DNA of 64,000 nucleotides. Source: Clostridium_AM sp963780135 (GTDB lineage Bacteria; Bacillota; Clostridia; Clostridiales; Clostridiaceae). The stretch is from contig CAWAAR010000003.1 in NCBI GenBank assembly GCA_963780135.1, forward strand, positions 1,922,001 to 1,986,000. The letters are read 5' to 3'. Of this stretch, positions 43,802 through 52,843 are shown piece by piece. The notes beneath the pieces were generated by a model. It was not told where the DNA came from. It did not search any database and saw only the letters and a program-made list of their open reading frames with translations. Positions within the stretch are counted from its first letter, which is position 1. Every line of letters begins with the position of its first letter. The translations under genes were made by a program, and so were the position numbers.

Positions 43802-43939
43802 ATGTTATTATTGCAATTAAGAATTAAGGAGGATGAAGTTAAGTATTTACCTAATATTAAAAATGAAAAAGTAGGTAGGAATGCTCCATGTCCTTATGGA
43901 AGTGGGAAGGAATACAAAAATTGTTGTGGTAATAAATAA
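43802..43939 (+). CDS. SEC-C zinc-motif microprotein
   Basis: 45 residues. The C-terminus VGRNAPCPYGSGKEYKNCCG is the SEC-C motif of the SecA tail: CxCx8C(H/C)-type zinc ligands, here Cys-Pro-Tyr in place of the usual CPCGSGKKYK, so one Cys (C-x-C) is replaced by Tyr. AAAGGA lies 4 bases before the ATG, a little close. A strong terminator follows. Stand-alone SEC-C peptides occur in Firmicutes, but their role is unknown. It may also be the relic of a longer gene. Confidence 0.5.
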   Translation: MLLLQLRIKEDEVKYLPNIKNEKVGRNAPCPYGSGKEYKNCCGNK

Positions 43940-43952
43940 AAGATAGTATTTT

Positions 43953-43983
43953 AAGATGAAGTTTTTATGCTTCATCTTTTTTT
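43953..43983 (+). terminator. Rho-independent terminator after the SEC-C gene
   Basis: Perfect stem AAGATGAAG / CTTCATCTT with an 8-base loop and a following run of T residues. Confidence 0.8.
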
Positions 43984-44031
43984 ATATTTTATAAAAATAA
44001 ATGCTATATAATAGATAGGTTAGCACATTCA

Positions 44032-45210
44032 TCATATATTATTTTCTAGGTATTGAGCAGCACAGTGGGCATATAGAGCTGTACCTAAGGGTAAAATTTT
44101 TTCATCTACCATCATACCAGGGTTATGCATGGAGTAGGTATGTCCCTCTTCAAGACTACCAGCACCAAGGTTTAGCATAACTGATGGCACGCGTTCAGCA
44201 ATACTAGTAAAATCCTCTGTACCACAAGCTGTGGAAATTTCTTTTACTTTTTCTGAAACTAAAATTTGCCTACAATAATTTGCAATTTCTTCGCTAAAGG
44301 TTGGATCATTATATAGAGGTCCAATACCATATACAAATTCTACAATTGCCTGCCCTCTGAAGGTTGCAGCCACATTTTTACTGATTTCTTTAATTCTCTT
44401 TTTTAGAAAAGTACGGCTTTCTTGTGTAGTGGCACGAATAGAAGCCTCTATTATGGCACTGCCAGCTAAAGTATTAACAGTGTCTCCACCTTGTATTTTG
44501 CCAATAATCATTACGGCGTGTTCAGTGCAAGGTATTTCTCTTGCAATAATCTCCTGTAGTGAAATAACAACATGGGCTGCAATGTTTATTGCATCAATGC
44601 CTTTCTCAGGGGTGCTTCCATGAGCATTTTTTCCCTGTATGGTAATACGAACAGCATCACCTGAATAAAGAGCTGTGCCTTTTGCATAGGTAATAGAGCC
44701 AACATCAAACTTTTCATATCCAACCTTAATATGCATTCCTATTGCTACATCTACTTTTGGATTTTCTAATATGCCAGCAGCTATCATGTCATTTGCACCA
44801 GCTAGCAATTCTTCTGCAGGTTGAAACATAAATTTAACAGTACCATTTAATTTAGCCTCATTTTGCTTTAGCAGCTTCGCAGCACCAAGTAGCATGGTAG
44901 TGTGGCAGTCATGACCGCAAGAATGACAATTTCCATTAGTTGCAGCAAAATCTAAGCCTGTTTTTTCTTTCATTGTAAGAGCATCCATATCTGCACGGAG
45001 TAATATAGTTTTACCAGGGTGACCTAGGGTACAGCTCACTCCTGATTTTCCTACAAGAAAAGGAGTAAGACCATATTCGGTAAGTTTTTTCATTACAAAA
45101 GCTGTAGTTTTAGGCAAGTCAAATCCGATTTCGGCATAGTTGTGTAAGGTTCTTCTGTTAACAATAAGCTCTTCATTAATTTCTAAAGCTTTTTTATAAT
45201 ATTTATTCAT
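44032..45210 (-). CDS. M20-family amidohydrolase (IAA-amino acid hydrolase / N-acyl-amino-acid hydrolase type)
   Basis: 392 residues. Zinc-dependent hydrolase that splits N-acylated amino acids. Motifs of M20D: LLRADMDALTMKE, GNCHSCGHDCHTTMLLGAAK (metal ligands), MFQPAEELLAGANDM (catalytic Glu pair) and the late ACGTEDF and HTYSMHNPG ligand region. A dimerisation domain sits at about 185-295. It is 19 bases downstream of trpP and so lies under the same tryptophan T-box, which suggests that it releases tryptophan or indole-acetate from conjugates; the family is promiscuous, so this is inferred. Confidence 0.87.
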   Translation of the reverse strand: MNKYYKKALEINEELIVNRRTLHNYAEIGFDLPKTTAFVMKKLTEYGLTPFLVGKSGVSCTLGHPGKTILLRADMDALTMKEKTGLDFAATNGNCHSCGHDCHTTMLLGAAKLLKQNEAKLNGTVKFMFQPAEELLAGANDMIAAGILENPKVDVAIGMHIKVGYEKFDVGSITYAKGTALYSGDAVRITIQGKNAHGSTPEKGIDAINIAAHVVISLQEIIAREIPCTEHAVMIIGKIQGGDTVNTLAGSAIIEASIRATTQESRTFLKKRIKEISKNVAATFRGQAIVEFVYGIGPLYNDPTFSEEIANYCRQILVSEKVKEISTACGTEDFTSIAERVPSVMLNLGAGSLEEGHTYSMHNPGMMVDEKILPLGTALYAHCAAQYLENNI

Positions 45211-45229
45211 ATATATTCTTCTTTCTTTA

Positions 45230-45745
45230 TTAAATTTCTTTAATTGCAGCTCTTTTTAATGCTGAATTTATAGCATTATATAAAATTGAACTTACTATAG
45301 TATTTATAAAACATGCTGGAAGAACTACTGATAATAATAGTACATTTAACTTTGTAGGTAATCCTACAGTTATTAAAGCTAGAAACAAAAATGTAGTTCC
45401 ACTAATAATTGTTCCTACAGCTGAGGTTAAAACAATTGTTATTTGATTATTTAATCTATTTCGGAGTGGTTTTAATAATAAGAATAAAATATTTGTTGTT
45501 ACTATTTGAGCTATAAAATTTGGTATTTGTCCTCCTGGAAATGCGGTGACAGCTGCTGAAAGTATTCCCATTACAGTTCCAGAGGCCATACATGTTTTAT
45601 AATCATCATTAAGTAATATTATAATAAATAACATAATTAAACCAGTACCAGGCTTCATTCCAAAGAATACTGGAGGAATAACTTGACCTACCACAGTTCC
45701 TATGGCTAAAAATAAAGAGTTTACAATAATTTTTTTTAATTTCAT
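45230..45745 (-). CDS. trpP: Tryptophan transporter TrpP
   Basis: 171 residues with about five membrane helices. It matches the TrpP family (ECF-S-like, IPPVFFGMKPGTGLIMLFII, GILSAAVTAFPGGQIPNFIA, NTIVSSILYNAINSALKR). It imports tryptophan. A T-box leader with a Trp (UGG) specifier lies directly upstream, giving direct support for the substrate. AGGGAGATG precedes the ATG. First gene of a two-gene operon with the M20 amidohydrolase. Confidence 0.93.
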   Translation of the reverse strand: MKLKKIIVNSLFLAIGTVVGQVIPPVFFGMKPGTGLIMLFIIILLNDDYKTCMASGTVMGILSAAVTAFPGGQIPNFIAQIVTTNILFLLLKPLRNRLNNQITIVLTSAVGTIISGTTFLFLALITVGLPTKLNVLLLSVVLPACFINTIVSSILYNAINSALKRAAIKEI

Positions 45746-45875
45746 AATTTACATCTCCCTAATATTATTTTTTAATCCTTAAATATTTTTAAAAGATTTT
45801 ATCTAATATTTGGAAGCCTCCGGAAGCTAACAAATAGTTTTATCAAGTGATTAGAATTCTAAAAAATTTAACAAA

Positions 45876-46145
45876 ATAAAAAACTCCGTCCTATAAAAAT
45901 AGGACGGAGATATCCGCGGTACCACCTAAATTGTGTTCGATTAAAACACCACTTAAATTCAGACACTAACATGTCTCATCCATTATAACGTATGGCTAAC
46001 GGTAAATACTACTCTTCAAATGATTTTGAATTTCGGTTTACTCCTCTAAGGTCCATTCACTATTAGTTATTGTGCTGAAATCACACCATCTCCAGCTCTC
46101 TTAAACTAAACGTAATAGCTACTCTTCCTCGTCAAAGGATTATTT
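45876..46145 (-). promoter_or_regulatory. Trp-specific T-box riboswitch
   Basis: On the minus strand the leader carries stem I elements (GAGGAAGAGTAG at its start), the specifier loop GAATGGACC with UGG (46055-46053), the T-box core GGTGGTACCGCGG (45926-45914) and an intrinsic terminator CTCCGTCCT/AGGACGGAG plus T run (45909-45884). Uncharged tRNA-Trp would stabilise the antiterminator and switch on trpP and the amidohydrolase. Confidence 0.95.
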
Positions 46146-46238
46146 GATTAGTTATTGTTTATATGGTAATACTTTATAATTTATTTGTCAATAACTTTTT
46201 TAAATATAATTATTTTTGCATAACTTCAATTTTAATTA

Positions 46239-48116
46239 TTAATTGTTTGTATCTGCTCTCCAAGTTCTAAGTACAGCCTTTCGTGCCTCATCTTTTTGCT
46301 GAGCACTAAGCCCCCAATAACCAGAAGTAATTGCAGATTCAAAGTCACCATAGGATGGATTTGGAAGAACAATAAATTTTGATCCAAAGGTATCTTTATT
46401 TTTGTCTGCAGTACTATTTCTTTCTTGAAGAGTTTTACCATAAGTACCTATAGGTAAATCATTTTCATTATCACCCATATAGGCTACAACATTATAATTT
46501 TTAGAAACTTCATCAAATCTAGCTTGTTTATTGCCTTTATCAGTTTGAAGAAGAACATGTTTTTCATCTACATTAGGGAAGCCCAAGTTGTTTAAATTTT
46601 TCATAGTTCCTTCTAAACCTTTTTTCGCATCCCTGTTAGTAACGTAAAATACCTCTACCCCTTTGCTAGAAAGATATTGTAAAAATTCTTTAGATCCAGG
46701 CATAGCACCAGCCTGTGCTGCATCAACCCATTTTGCCCAAGTATCGCTAGAATAAGCATCATTGTAGCCTGTATGGCCTGCATCATAAGCACTATTATCT
46801 AAAACTGTTTCATCACAATCTGTAATTATAGCTAAAGTCTTGTCACCATGTTTAGCATTTTTAACGGCTTCATCTACTTGTAGTTTAGCTAAATTATAGG
46901 CTTGATAGCATAATTCTCTGTACTCTGCAGCAGTTTGCATCCATAACAATGGCATTACATCTTGTTCATTTAAATCTTTTTGTGAATAAGCAACAGGCGC
47001 AGGAATAACTTCTACCTTTGGAGTTGTTGTTACTGTTGTTGGTAGCAATTTTATTGTGCTTCCTGCATAAATTAAATCAGGATTAGAAATATTATTAAGC
47101 TTAACGATTTCTTTCCAATCCATAGATAACTTTCTTCCTATTGAAAACAGTGTATCACCATATTTAATAATATAAGTAGCTGATGTCGTTGTAGTAGTGC
47201 TTGGAGCAGCGCTTGTAGTGGAATCTGCAGCACTTTTTACAGCTGGAGCACCATCTGCTCTCCAAGTTTTCAATAGAGATTTTCGTGCTTCATCTTTTTG
47301 CTTAGCAGTAAGTCCCCAGTAACCAGAAGCAATTGCAGGTTCAAAGTCGCCATAGGATGGATTTGGAAGAGCAATAAACTTTGTTCCAAAGGCATCTTTG
47401 TTTTTATCTGCAGTACTATTTCTATCCTGAAGAGTTTGACCATAAGCACCTATAGGCAAGTCATTTTCATTATCACCCATATAAACTACAACATTATAAT
47501 CTTTAGAAACCTGATCAAATCTAGGTTGTTTATTGCCTTTATCCGTTTGAAGAAGAACATGTTTTTCATCTACATTAGGAAAACCTAAATTTTTCAAGTT
47601 TTTCATAGTTCCATCTAAGCCTTTTTTTGCATCCCTGTTAGTAACATAAAATACATCTACTCCTTTAGAGGAAAGATATTGTAAAAATTCTTTAGATCCA
47701 GGCATAGCTTCGGCTTTTGCTGCATCAACCCATTTTGCCCAAGTATCGCTGGAATAAGCGTCATTATAGCCTGTAAAACCTGCATCATAAGCACTATTAT
47801 CTAAAACTGTTTCATCACAATCTACAATAATAGCTAAAGGCTTATCACCTTTTTTGAAATTTTTAAGGGCTGCATCTACCTGTACTTTTCCTGCATTATA
47901 GGATTGATAACAAAGCTCCCTATATTCGGCTGAGCTTTGCATCCATAATAAGGACATTACATTTTGCTCATTTAAATCCTTTTGAGTATATTGTGTTGTG
48001 GATGAGGATGTTGTTGTTACATCTTGTGCGTCTGCCGCAAAAGTAACAGTAGGTAAAAACATGATTGAAAAACTTAAGGTAATAGATAATAAGATACTGA
48101 TTTTTTTCTTTATCAT
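46239..48116 (-). CDS. Secreted acid phosphatase with duplicated e(P4)/HAD domain and central LysM
   Basis: 625 residues. Signal peptide at 1-27 (SILLSITLSFSIMFLPTVTF). Two near-identical HAD class IIIB (lipoprotein e(P4)-like, class C acid phosphatase) domains cover about 45-290 and 375-620; each has the DCDETVLDNSAYD nucleophile motif (D99-x-D101 in the first), YVTNRDAKKG and GDNENDLPIG. A LysM wall-binding domain lies between them (about 315-362, YIIKYGDTLFSIGRKL). It probably dephosphorylates nucleotides or other phosphates at the cell surface. The repeated halves point to a recent tandem duplication. No lipobox Cys is seen. Confidence 0.9.
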   Translation of the reverse strand: MIKKKISILLSITLSFSIMFLPTVTFAADAQDVTTTSSSTTQYTQKDLNEQNVMSLLWMQSSAEYRELCYQSYNAGKVQVDAALKNFKKGDKPLAIIVDCDETVLDNSAYDAGFTGYNDAYSSDTWAKWVDAAKAEAMPGSKEFLQYLSSKGVDVFYVTNRDAKKGLDGTMKNLKNLGFPNVDEKHVLLQTDKGNKQPRFDQVSKDYNVVVYMGDNENDLPIGAYGQTLQDRNSTADKNKDAFGTKFIALPNPSYGDFEPAIASGYWGLTAKQKDEARKSLLKTWRADGAPAVKSAADSTTSAAPSTTTTTSATYIIKYGDTLFSIGRKLSMDWKEIVKLNNISNPDLIYAGSTIKLLPTTVTTTPKVEVIPAPVAYSQKDLNEQDVMPLLWMQTAAEYRELCYQAYNLAKLQVDEAVKNAKHGDKTLAIITDCDETVLDNSAYDAGHTGYNDAYSSDTWAKWVDAAQAGAMPGSKEFLQYLSSKGVEVFYVTNRDAKKGLEGTMKNLNNLGFPNVDEKHVLLQTDKGNKQARFDEVSKNYNVVAYMGDNENDLPIGTYGKTLQERNSTADKNKDTFGSKFIVLPNPSYGDFESAITSGYWGLSAQQKDEARKAVLRTWRADTNN

Positions 48117-48525
48117 AATTTCCTCCTTTAGTTATTAAAATATTAGTCCCCCGACAAATTCTGAGAGTAATGAATAAAGTAAGTTTTACATTTAATCCTT
48201 TAGATTTAAGTAATACTCTAACTACAATTATATTCTGAATAAATCCAGTTGTAAATAATCTCTATTTAATAAATAATTTACATAGATTTGTAGAAATAAC
48301 TTTTAAGAATCACTTATCCAGGCGCGTAGGAGTGCTTATCCCCGACTTGAAGAGGATGGGGGTATTAGTAATGGTAGCAATCGGATAAATGGTTTTTAGT
48401 AGTAAAGAATAATATTACAAGTATGAAGAACTTTAACAAAAATAAAGAATATATATAAATAAAGAAGGATAAGATTAAAAAAGTATAGAGTTTTGTTTTC
48501 TAAAAGATCATTAATATTTATCATA
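48117..48525. other. Intergenic region with a repeat copy
   Basis: About 400 bases between the divergent phosphatase and marR genes. It contains the inverted module X repeat (48308-48390). The rest is AT-rich without coding signals; the phosphatase promoter should be in the left part. Confidence 0.35.
48308..48390 (-). repeat. Interspersed repeat module X, inverted copy
   Basis: On the minus strand ATCCGATTGCTACCATTACT through CCCCATCCTCTTCAAGTCGG to GCGCCTGGATAA matches 22089-22163 at most positions. An internal hairpin (CCCC/GGGG) flanks the TCTTCAAG core. Module Y is missing here apart from a short AAGTGATTCTTA. Confidence 0.6.
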
Positions 48526-48554
48526 TTGACAAATATTATAATTAAAATTATAAT
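48526..48554 (+). promoter_or_regulatory. Consensus promoter of marR
   Basis: TTGACA (48526-48531), 17 bases, TATAAT (48549-48554): an ideal housekeeping promoter. The GTTAG...CTAAC operator starts 3 bases after the -10, so a bound MarR would block transcription start. Confidence 0.85.
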
Positions 48555-48556
48555 TA

Positions 48557-48570
48557 GTTAGAAATCTAAC
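48557..48570 (+). promoter_or_regulatory. MarR operator, site 1
   Basis: Palindrome GTTAGAAATCTAAC directly behind the marR -10 box. An almost identical palindrome lies before the ABC gene at 49045, so the two sites are most likely bound by the same MarR. Confidence 0.75.
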
Positions 48571-48590
48571 AAAAAAATAGGAGTATAGGA

Positions 48591-49022
48591 ATGGATAAAG
48601 AAGAACACATCGGTAAAAAAATAAACATTTTTGCTAATAGGATTCATAGAAAAATAAGCAAAGAAGTTGCACAATATGGTATAACAGGTGTTCAAGCTAG
48701 GATACTTGGTTTTATATATCATAAGTCTGATAAAAGAGATATATTTCAAAGAGATATAGAAGAGGAACTTGATGTTAGACGTTCTTCAGTAACTAGTGTA
48801 CTTCAATTGATGGAGAAAAATGGATACATAAAAAGGGTAAGTGTTTCTGAAGATGCAAGACTTAAAAAGATAATACTTACGGACAAAGGTTTAGAAATTC
48901 AGAAAAATGTATACAATTCTATCCTTCAAGTTGAAAAAACATTAAGAGATGAATTGAGCCATGCTGAAATGAATATGCTTGTAGATTTAATTGATAGATT
49001 ATCCAAAAAAATTACTAATTAG
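48591..49022 (+). CDS. MarR-family transcriptional regulator
   Basis: 143 residues. Winged helix with the recognition region (YHKSDKRDIFQRDIEEELDV, RRSSVTSVLQLMEKNGYIKR) and wing (VSEDARLKKIILTDKGLEIQ). It is the first gene of an exporter operon and has a palindromic operator over its own promoter, so it probably represses itself and the two ABC genes until a drug or metabolite binds. AGGAG is 7 bases before ATG. The gene order MarR-ABC-ABC is common in clostridia. Confidence 0.92.
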   Translation: MDKEEHIGKKINIFANRIHRKISKEVAQYGITGVQARILGFIYHKSDKRDIFQRDIEEELDVRRSSVTSVLQLMEKNGYIKRVSVSEDARLKKIILTDKGLEIQKNVYNSILQVEKTLRDELSHAEMNMLVDLIDRLSKKITN

Positions 49023-49044
49023 GTGAGGTTTTTTGAAATTATTA

Positions 49045-49058
49045 GTTAGAAACCTAAC
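49045..49058 (+). promoter_or_regulatory. MarR operator, site 2
   Basis: Palindrome GTTAGAAACCTAAC between marR and the first ABC gene, 13 of 14 bases identical to site 1. It overlaps the region just upstream of the AGGAGG ribosome binding site. Confidence 0.7.
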
Positions 49059-49073
49059 AAAAGGAGGAAAATT

Positions 49074-50814
49074 ATGATAAAAAAATTAGTAAGTTATGTA
49101 GCAGAATTTAAAAAAGACACAATTTTGACTCCAATATTTGTTGCTTTAGAAGCAATAATGGAGACTATTATTCCACTATTAATGGCATGGATTATTGATA
49201 ATGGAGTAGCAAAAGGGAATATTAAGTATGTATGCATTGTTGGAGTAGTAATGCTAGTAGTATCATTTGTATCTCTTACCTGTGGTGCATTATCAGGAAA
49301 ACATGGAGCAAGTGCATCGACTGGTTTTGCTAGAAATTTAAGAAAAGCAATGTATTACAACATACAAAATTATTCTTTTTCTAATATAGATAAGTACTCT
49401 ACAGCAGGACTTATAACAAGGCTCACTACAGATGTAACAAATGTTCAAAATGCATTTCAAATGATAATAAGAATGTTTGTTAGAGCACCTTTTATGCTTA
49501 TTTTTGCAATGGGAATGAGTTTTTATATTAATGCAAAATTGGCTTTGGTATTTCTAGGAGCAATAATTTTTCTAGGAGTTGTATTGTATTTTATAATGAC
49601 AAAAGCACATCCATATTTTATGGAAGTTTTCAAGAAATATGATGATTTAAATGCAAGTGTACAAGAAAATTTAACTGCTATTAGAACTGTAAAGGCTTAT
49701 GTAAGAGAAGAACACGAAACAAGCAAGTTTTATAAAGCTTCTGAAACTTTATATAAATTTTTTATGAGGGCTGAAAAATTAATAATTATTAATGCTCCTG
49801 CAATGCAATTTGCAGTTTATACTTGTATTTTACTTTTATCTTGGCTTGGAGCAAAAATGATTGTTTCAAATACCATGACAACTGGAGAATTAATGAGCAT
49901 GTTTGCTTATACAACTAATATAATGATAAGTCTTATGATGATGTCTTTTGTATTTGTAATGGTAATTATGTCAAAATCATCTGCAGAAAGAATTGTAGAA
50001 GTATTAGATGAAAAAAGTGATTTGACAAACCCAGAAAATCCAATTTATGAAGTAAAAGATGGAGCAATCACATTTAATAATGTTAATTTTTCATATAGCA
50101 AAGATAAAGACAAATGTGTTTTAGAAGATGTAAATATAAAAATTAATTCTGGTGAAACTATAGGTATTATTGGGGGAACAGGTAGTGCTAAATCTACATT
50201 AGTTCAACTTATATCCAAGATTATATGATACAACAAGTGGAACTGTTGAAGTTGGAGGCGTTGATGTTAAAAATTATGATATAGAAACCCTTAGAGATGA
50301 AGTTTCAATGGTATTACAAAAAAATGTATTATTTTCTGGAACAATAAAAGAAAATTTAAGATGGGGAAATAAGAATGCTACTGATGAAGAGTTAATTGCC
50401 GTATGCAGACAAGCTCAAGCAGAAGAATTTATAGAAAACTTACCACATAAATATGATACTTATATTGAGCAAGGTGGAACAAATGTATCTGGAGGACAAA
50501 AACAAAGATTATGTATTGCAAGGGCTCTTCTTAAAAAACCTAAAATATTAATCTTAGATGACTCAACAAGTGCAGTAGATACAAAAACTGATGCTTTAAT
50601 CAGAAAAGCATTTAAAGAAACAATACCAGATACTACAAAACTTATTATTGCACAACGTATTTCTTCAGTAGAAGATGCAGATAGAATAATAGTATTAAAT
50701 GATGGAAGAATAGATGGTTTTGGAACTCATGATGAATTATTAAAATCAAATGAAATATATGGTGAGGTTTATGAATCTCAAGTGAAAGGAGCTGATAATA
50801 ATGAGTCAAAATAA
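49074..50814 (+). pseudogene. ABC exporter subunit 1 (membrane plus ATPase), interrupted by a one-base frameshift
   Basis: Reads as one half of a heterodimeric type IV ABC exporter (about 579 residues if repaired). The N-terminal six-helix transmembrane domain covers about 1-300; the ATPase domain begins with Walker A IGGTGSAKSTL, with Ala in place of Gly. The frame stops at 50228 after VQLISKII. Removing one A of the pair at 50217-50218 gives LISRLYDTTSGTVEVGG and continues into VLQKNVLFSGTIKEN, signature VSGGQKQRL and Walker B ILILDDSTSA (degenerate Glu to Asp, as in asymmetric exporters). Either a genuine inactivation or a sequencing error. Subunit 2 follows in overlap. Confidence 0.85.
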
Positions 50815-52750
50815 TAATGCTAAACCTAGAGCAATGCGTGGTCCAGGTGGTCGTGGACATGGACGTGGACGTGGACATGCTAAGATGAGTAAAAATTCTT
50901 TGAAGATATTAAAAAGATTACTAATTTATATACTTAAGGAATATAAATTCTTGTTTAGTATGGTAATAGTAACTATTATTATAAGTTCCCTTGCCAATGT
51001 TTATGGTACATTATATTTAAAAAATTTAATAGATGATTATATAACACCATTATTAAATAAAGGTGGAGCAGCAGACTTTGGACCATTACTTAAAATGATA
51101 GCTACCATGGCATTGATTTATTATGTTGGAGTTATTTCAACATATGCATATAGCCGTATGATGATTATAGTTTCTCAAGGGTCATTAAAAAGGATAAGGG
51201 ATGATATGTTTTCACATATGGAGAATTTACCAATTAAATTCTTTGATACACATGCTCATGGGGATTTAATGAGTCTTTATACAAATGATACGGATGCTTT
51301 AAGGCAAATGATAAGTCAAGGTATACCACAATTATTATCAGCAATTATAACTGTTATAGGTGTACTTGCTTCTATGGCTATCCTAAGCCTACCATTAATA
51401 GTAATTGAAATATTAATCATATTATTAATGGCCAAAGTAACTAAATTTATAGGTGCTAAAAGTGGAAAATATTTTGGACTTCAGCAAAAAGATTTAGGTG
51501 CAGTTAATGGTTATATAGAAGAAATGATGGAAGGACAAAAAGTTGTAAAAGTATTTTGCCATGAAGAAGAAGCAAAAATTAATTTTGATAAATTAAATGA
51601 TATGCTTTTTAACAGTGCAAATAATGCAAATAAATATGCCAATGTTTTAATGCCTATTATGGGTAACATTGGATATATAAATTATGTTTCTGTTGCTATT
51701 GTTGGTTCAATTCTTGCAATTGGAGCTATTGGGGGATTTACTCTTGGAGGTCTTGCAGCTTTTTTACAATTAACAAGAACCTTCAGCCAAACAGTAAACC
51801 AAATGTCTCAACAATTTAACTTTGTTATAATGGCACTGGCAGGAGCAGAACGTATCTTTACACTTCTTGATGAAAATAAAGAAATGGATGAAGGCTATGT
51901 AACTTTAGTTAATGCAATAGAAGATGAAAATGGAGAATTAAGTGAAGCTAAGAAACGTACTGGAATCTGGGCATGGAAACATCCTCATGAAGATGGAACA
52001 ACTACTTATACAAAGCTTAATGGAGAAGTAGTATTTGATGATGTTGATTTTGGTTACAATGATGAAAAAATTATATTGCATAACATAAAACTTTATGCAA
52101 AGCCAGGTCAAAAAATAGCTTTTGTAGGTGCTACAGGTGCAGGAAAGACTACTATTACTAATTTAATTAACCGTTTCTACAATATTCAAGATGGAAAAAT
52201 AAGATATGATGGTATTAACATTAATAAAATTAAAATGGATGATTTAAGAAGTTCACTTGGAATTGTACTTCAAGATGCTCATTTATTTACAGGTACTGTT
52301 GCAGATAATATTAGATATGGAAAATTGGATGCAACTGATGAAGAAGTATTTGCAGCAGCAAAGCTAGCAAATGCACATCAGTTTATAAAACATTTACCAA
52401 ATGGCTATGAAACAATTCTTACAGGTGATGGAGGAAAATTATCTCAAGGTCAAAGACAGTTATTAACAATTGCCAGAGCTGCTATTGCTGACCCACCAGT
52501 TTTAATACTGGATGAAGCAACATCTAGTATTGATACCAGAACAGAAGTTATTGTTCAAGATGGTATGGATAAACTTATGAGAGGAAGAACAGTATTTGTA
52601 ATTGCTCACAGACTTTCTACAATTAAAAACTCTGATGTAATTATGGTATTAGATCAAGGTAAAATTATTGAAAGAGGAAACCATGATGACTTAATTAATC
52701 AAAAAGGCAAGTACTATCAATTATATACAGGAGCATTTGAGTTGTCATAG
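50801..52750 (+). CDS. ABC exporter subunit 2 (fused transmembrane and ATPase domains)
   Basis: 649 residues. An unusual Gly/Arg/His-rich N-terminal segment (MRGPGGRGHGRGRGHAKMSK, residues 12-31) precedes six membrane helices (about 45-330) and an ATPase domain with Walker A GATGAGKTT, signature LSQGQRQLL and Walker B PVLILDEATSS with intact catalytic Glu. It pairs with the preceding half-transporter, whose ATPase site is degenerate, as usual for asymmetric exporters. The start overlaps the previous stop. Under the MarR operator; probably drug or peptide export. Confidence 0.92.
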   Translation: MSQNNNAKPRAMRGPGGRGHGRGRGHAKMSKNSLKILKRLLIYILKEYKFLFSMVIVTIIISSLANVYGTLYLKNLIDDYITPLLNKGGAADFGPLLKMIATMALIYYVGVISTYAYSRMMIIVSQGSLKRIRDDMFSHMENLPIKFFDTHAHGDLMSLYTNDTDALRQMISQGIPQLLSAIITVIGVLASMAILSLPLIVIEILIILLMAKVTKFIGAKSGKYFGLQQKDLGAVNGYIEEMMEGQKVVKVFCHEEEAKINFDKLNDMLFNSANNANKYANVLMPIMGNIGYINYVSVAIVGSILAIGAIGGFTLGGLAAFLQLTRTFSQTVNQMSQQFNFVIMALAGAERIFTLLDENKEMDEGYVTLVNAIEDENGELSEAKKRTGIWAWKHPHEDGTTTYTKLNGEVVFDDVDFGYNDEKIILHNIKLYAKPGQKIAFVGATGAGKTTITNLINRFYNIQDGKIRYDGININKIKMDDLRSSLGIVLQDAHLFTGTVADNIRYGKLDATDEEVFAAAKLANAHQFIKHLPNGYETILTGDGGKLSQGQRQLLTIARAAIADPPVLILDEATSSIDTRTEVIVQDGMDKLMRGRTVFVIAHRLSTIKNSDVIMVLDQGKIIERGNHDDLINQKGKYYQLYTGAFELS

Positions 52751-52806
52751 ACTGTGAATAAGATTTTCAGGATAATATCTAGGGCAGAAATTGCTTTGCT
52801 TTTTCA

Positions 52807-52843
52807 AAAAAGTTCAGGGTTTATTAAGTTACCCTGAACTTTT
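52807..52843. terminator. Bidirectional terminator between the ABC operon and yihY
   Basis: AAAAAGTTCAGGGT / ACCCTGAACTTTT, a 13-bp stem with a 10-base loop. It overlaps the last codons of the convergent yihY gene. Confidence 0.8.

Noticed and set aside
46232..46441. Minus-strand 69-residue frame at the end of the phosphatase gene
   Set aside because: Out-of-frame overlap with the well-supported phosphatase C-terminus.
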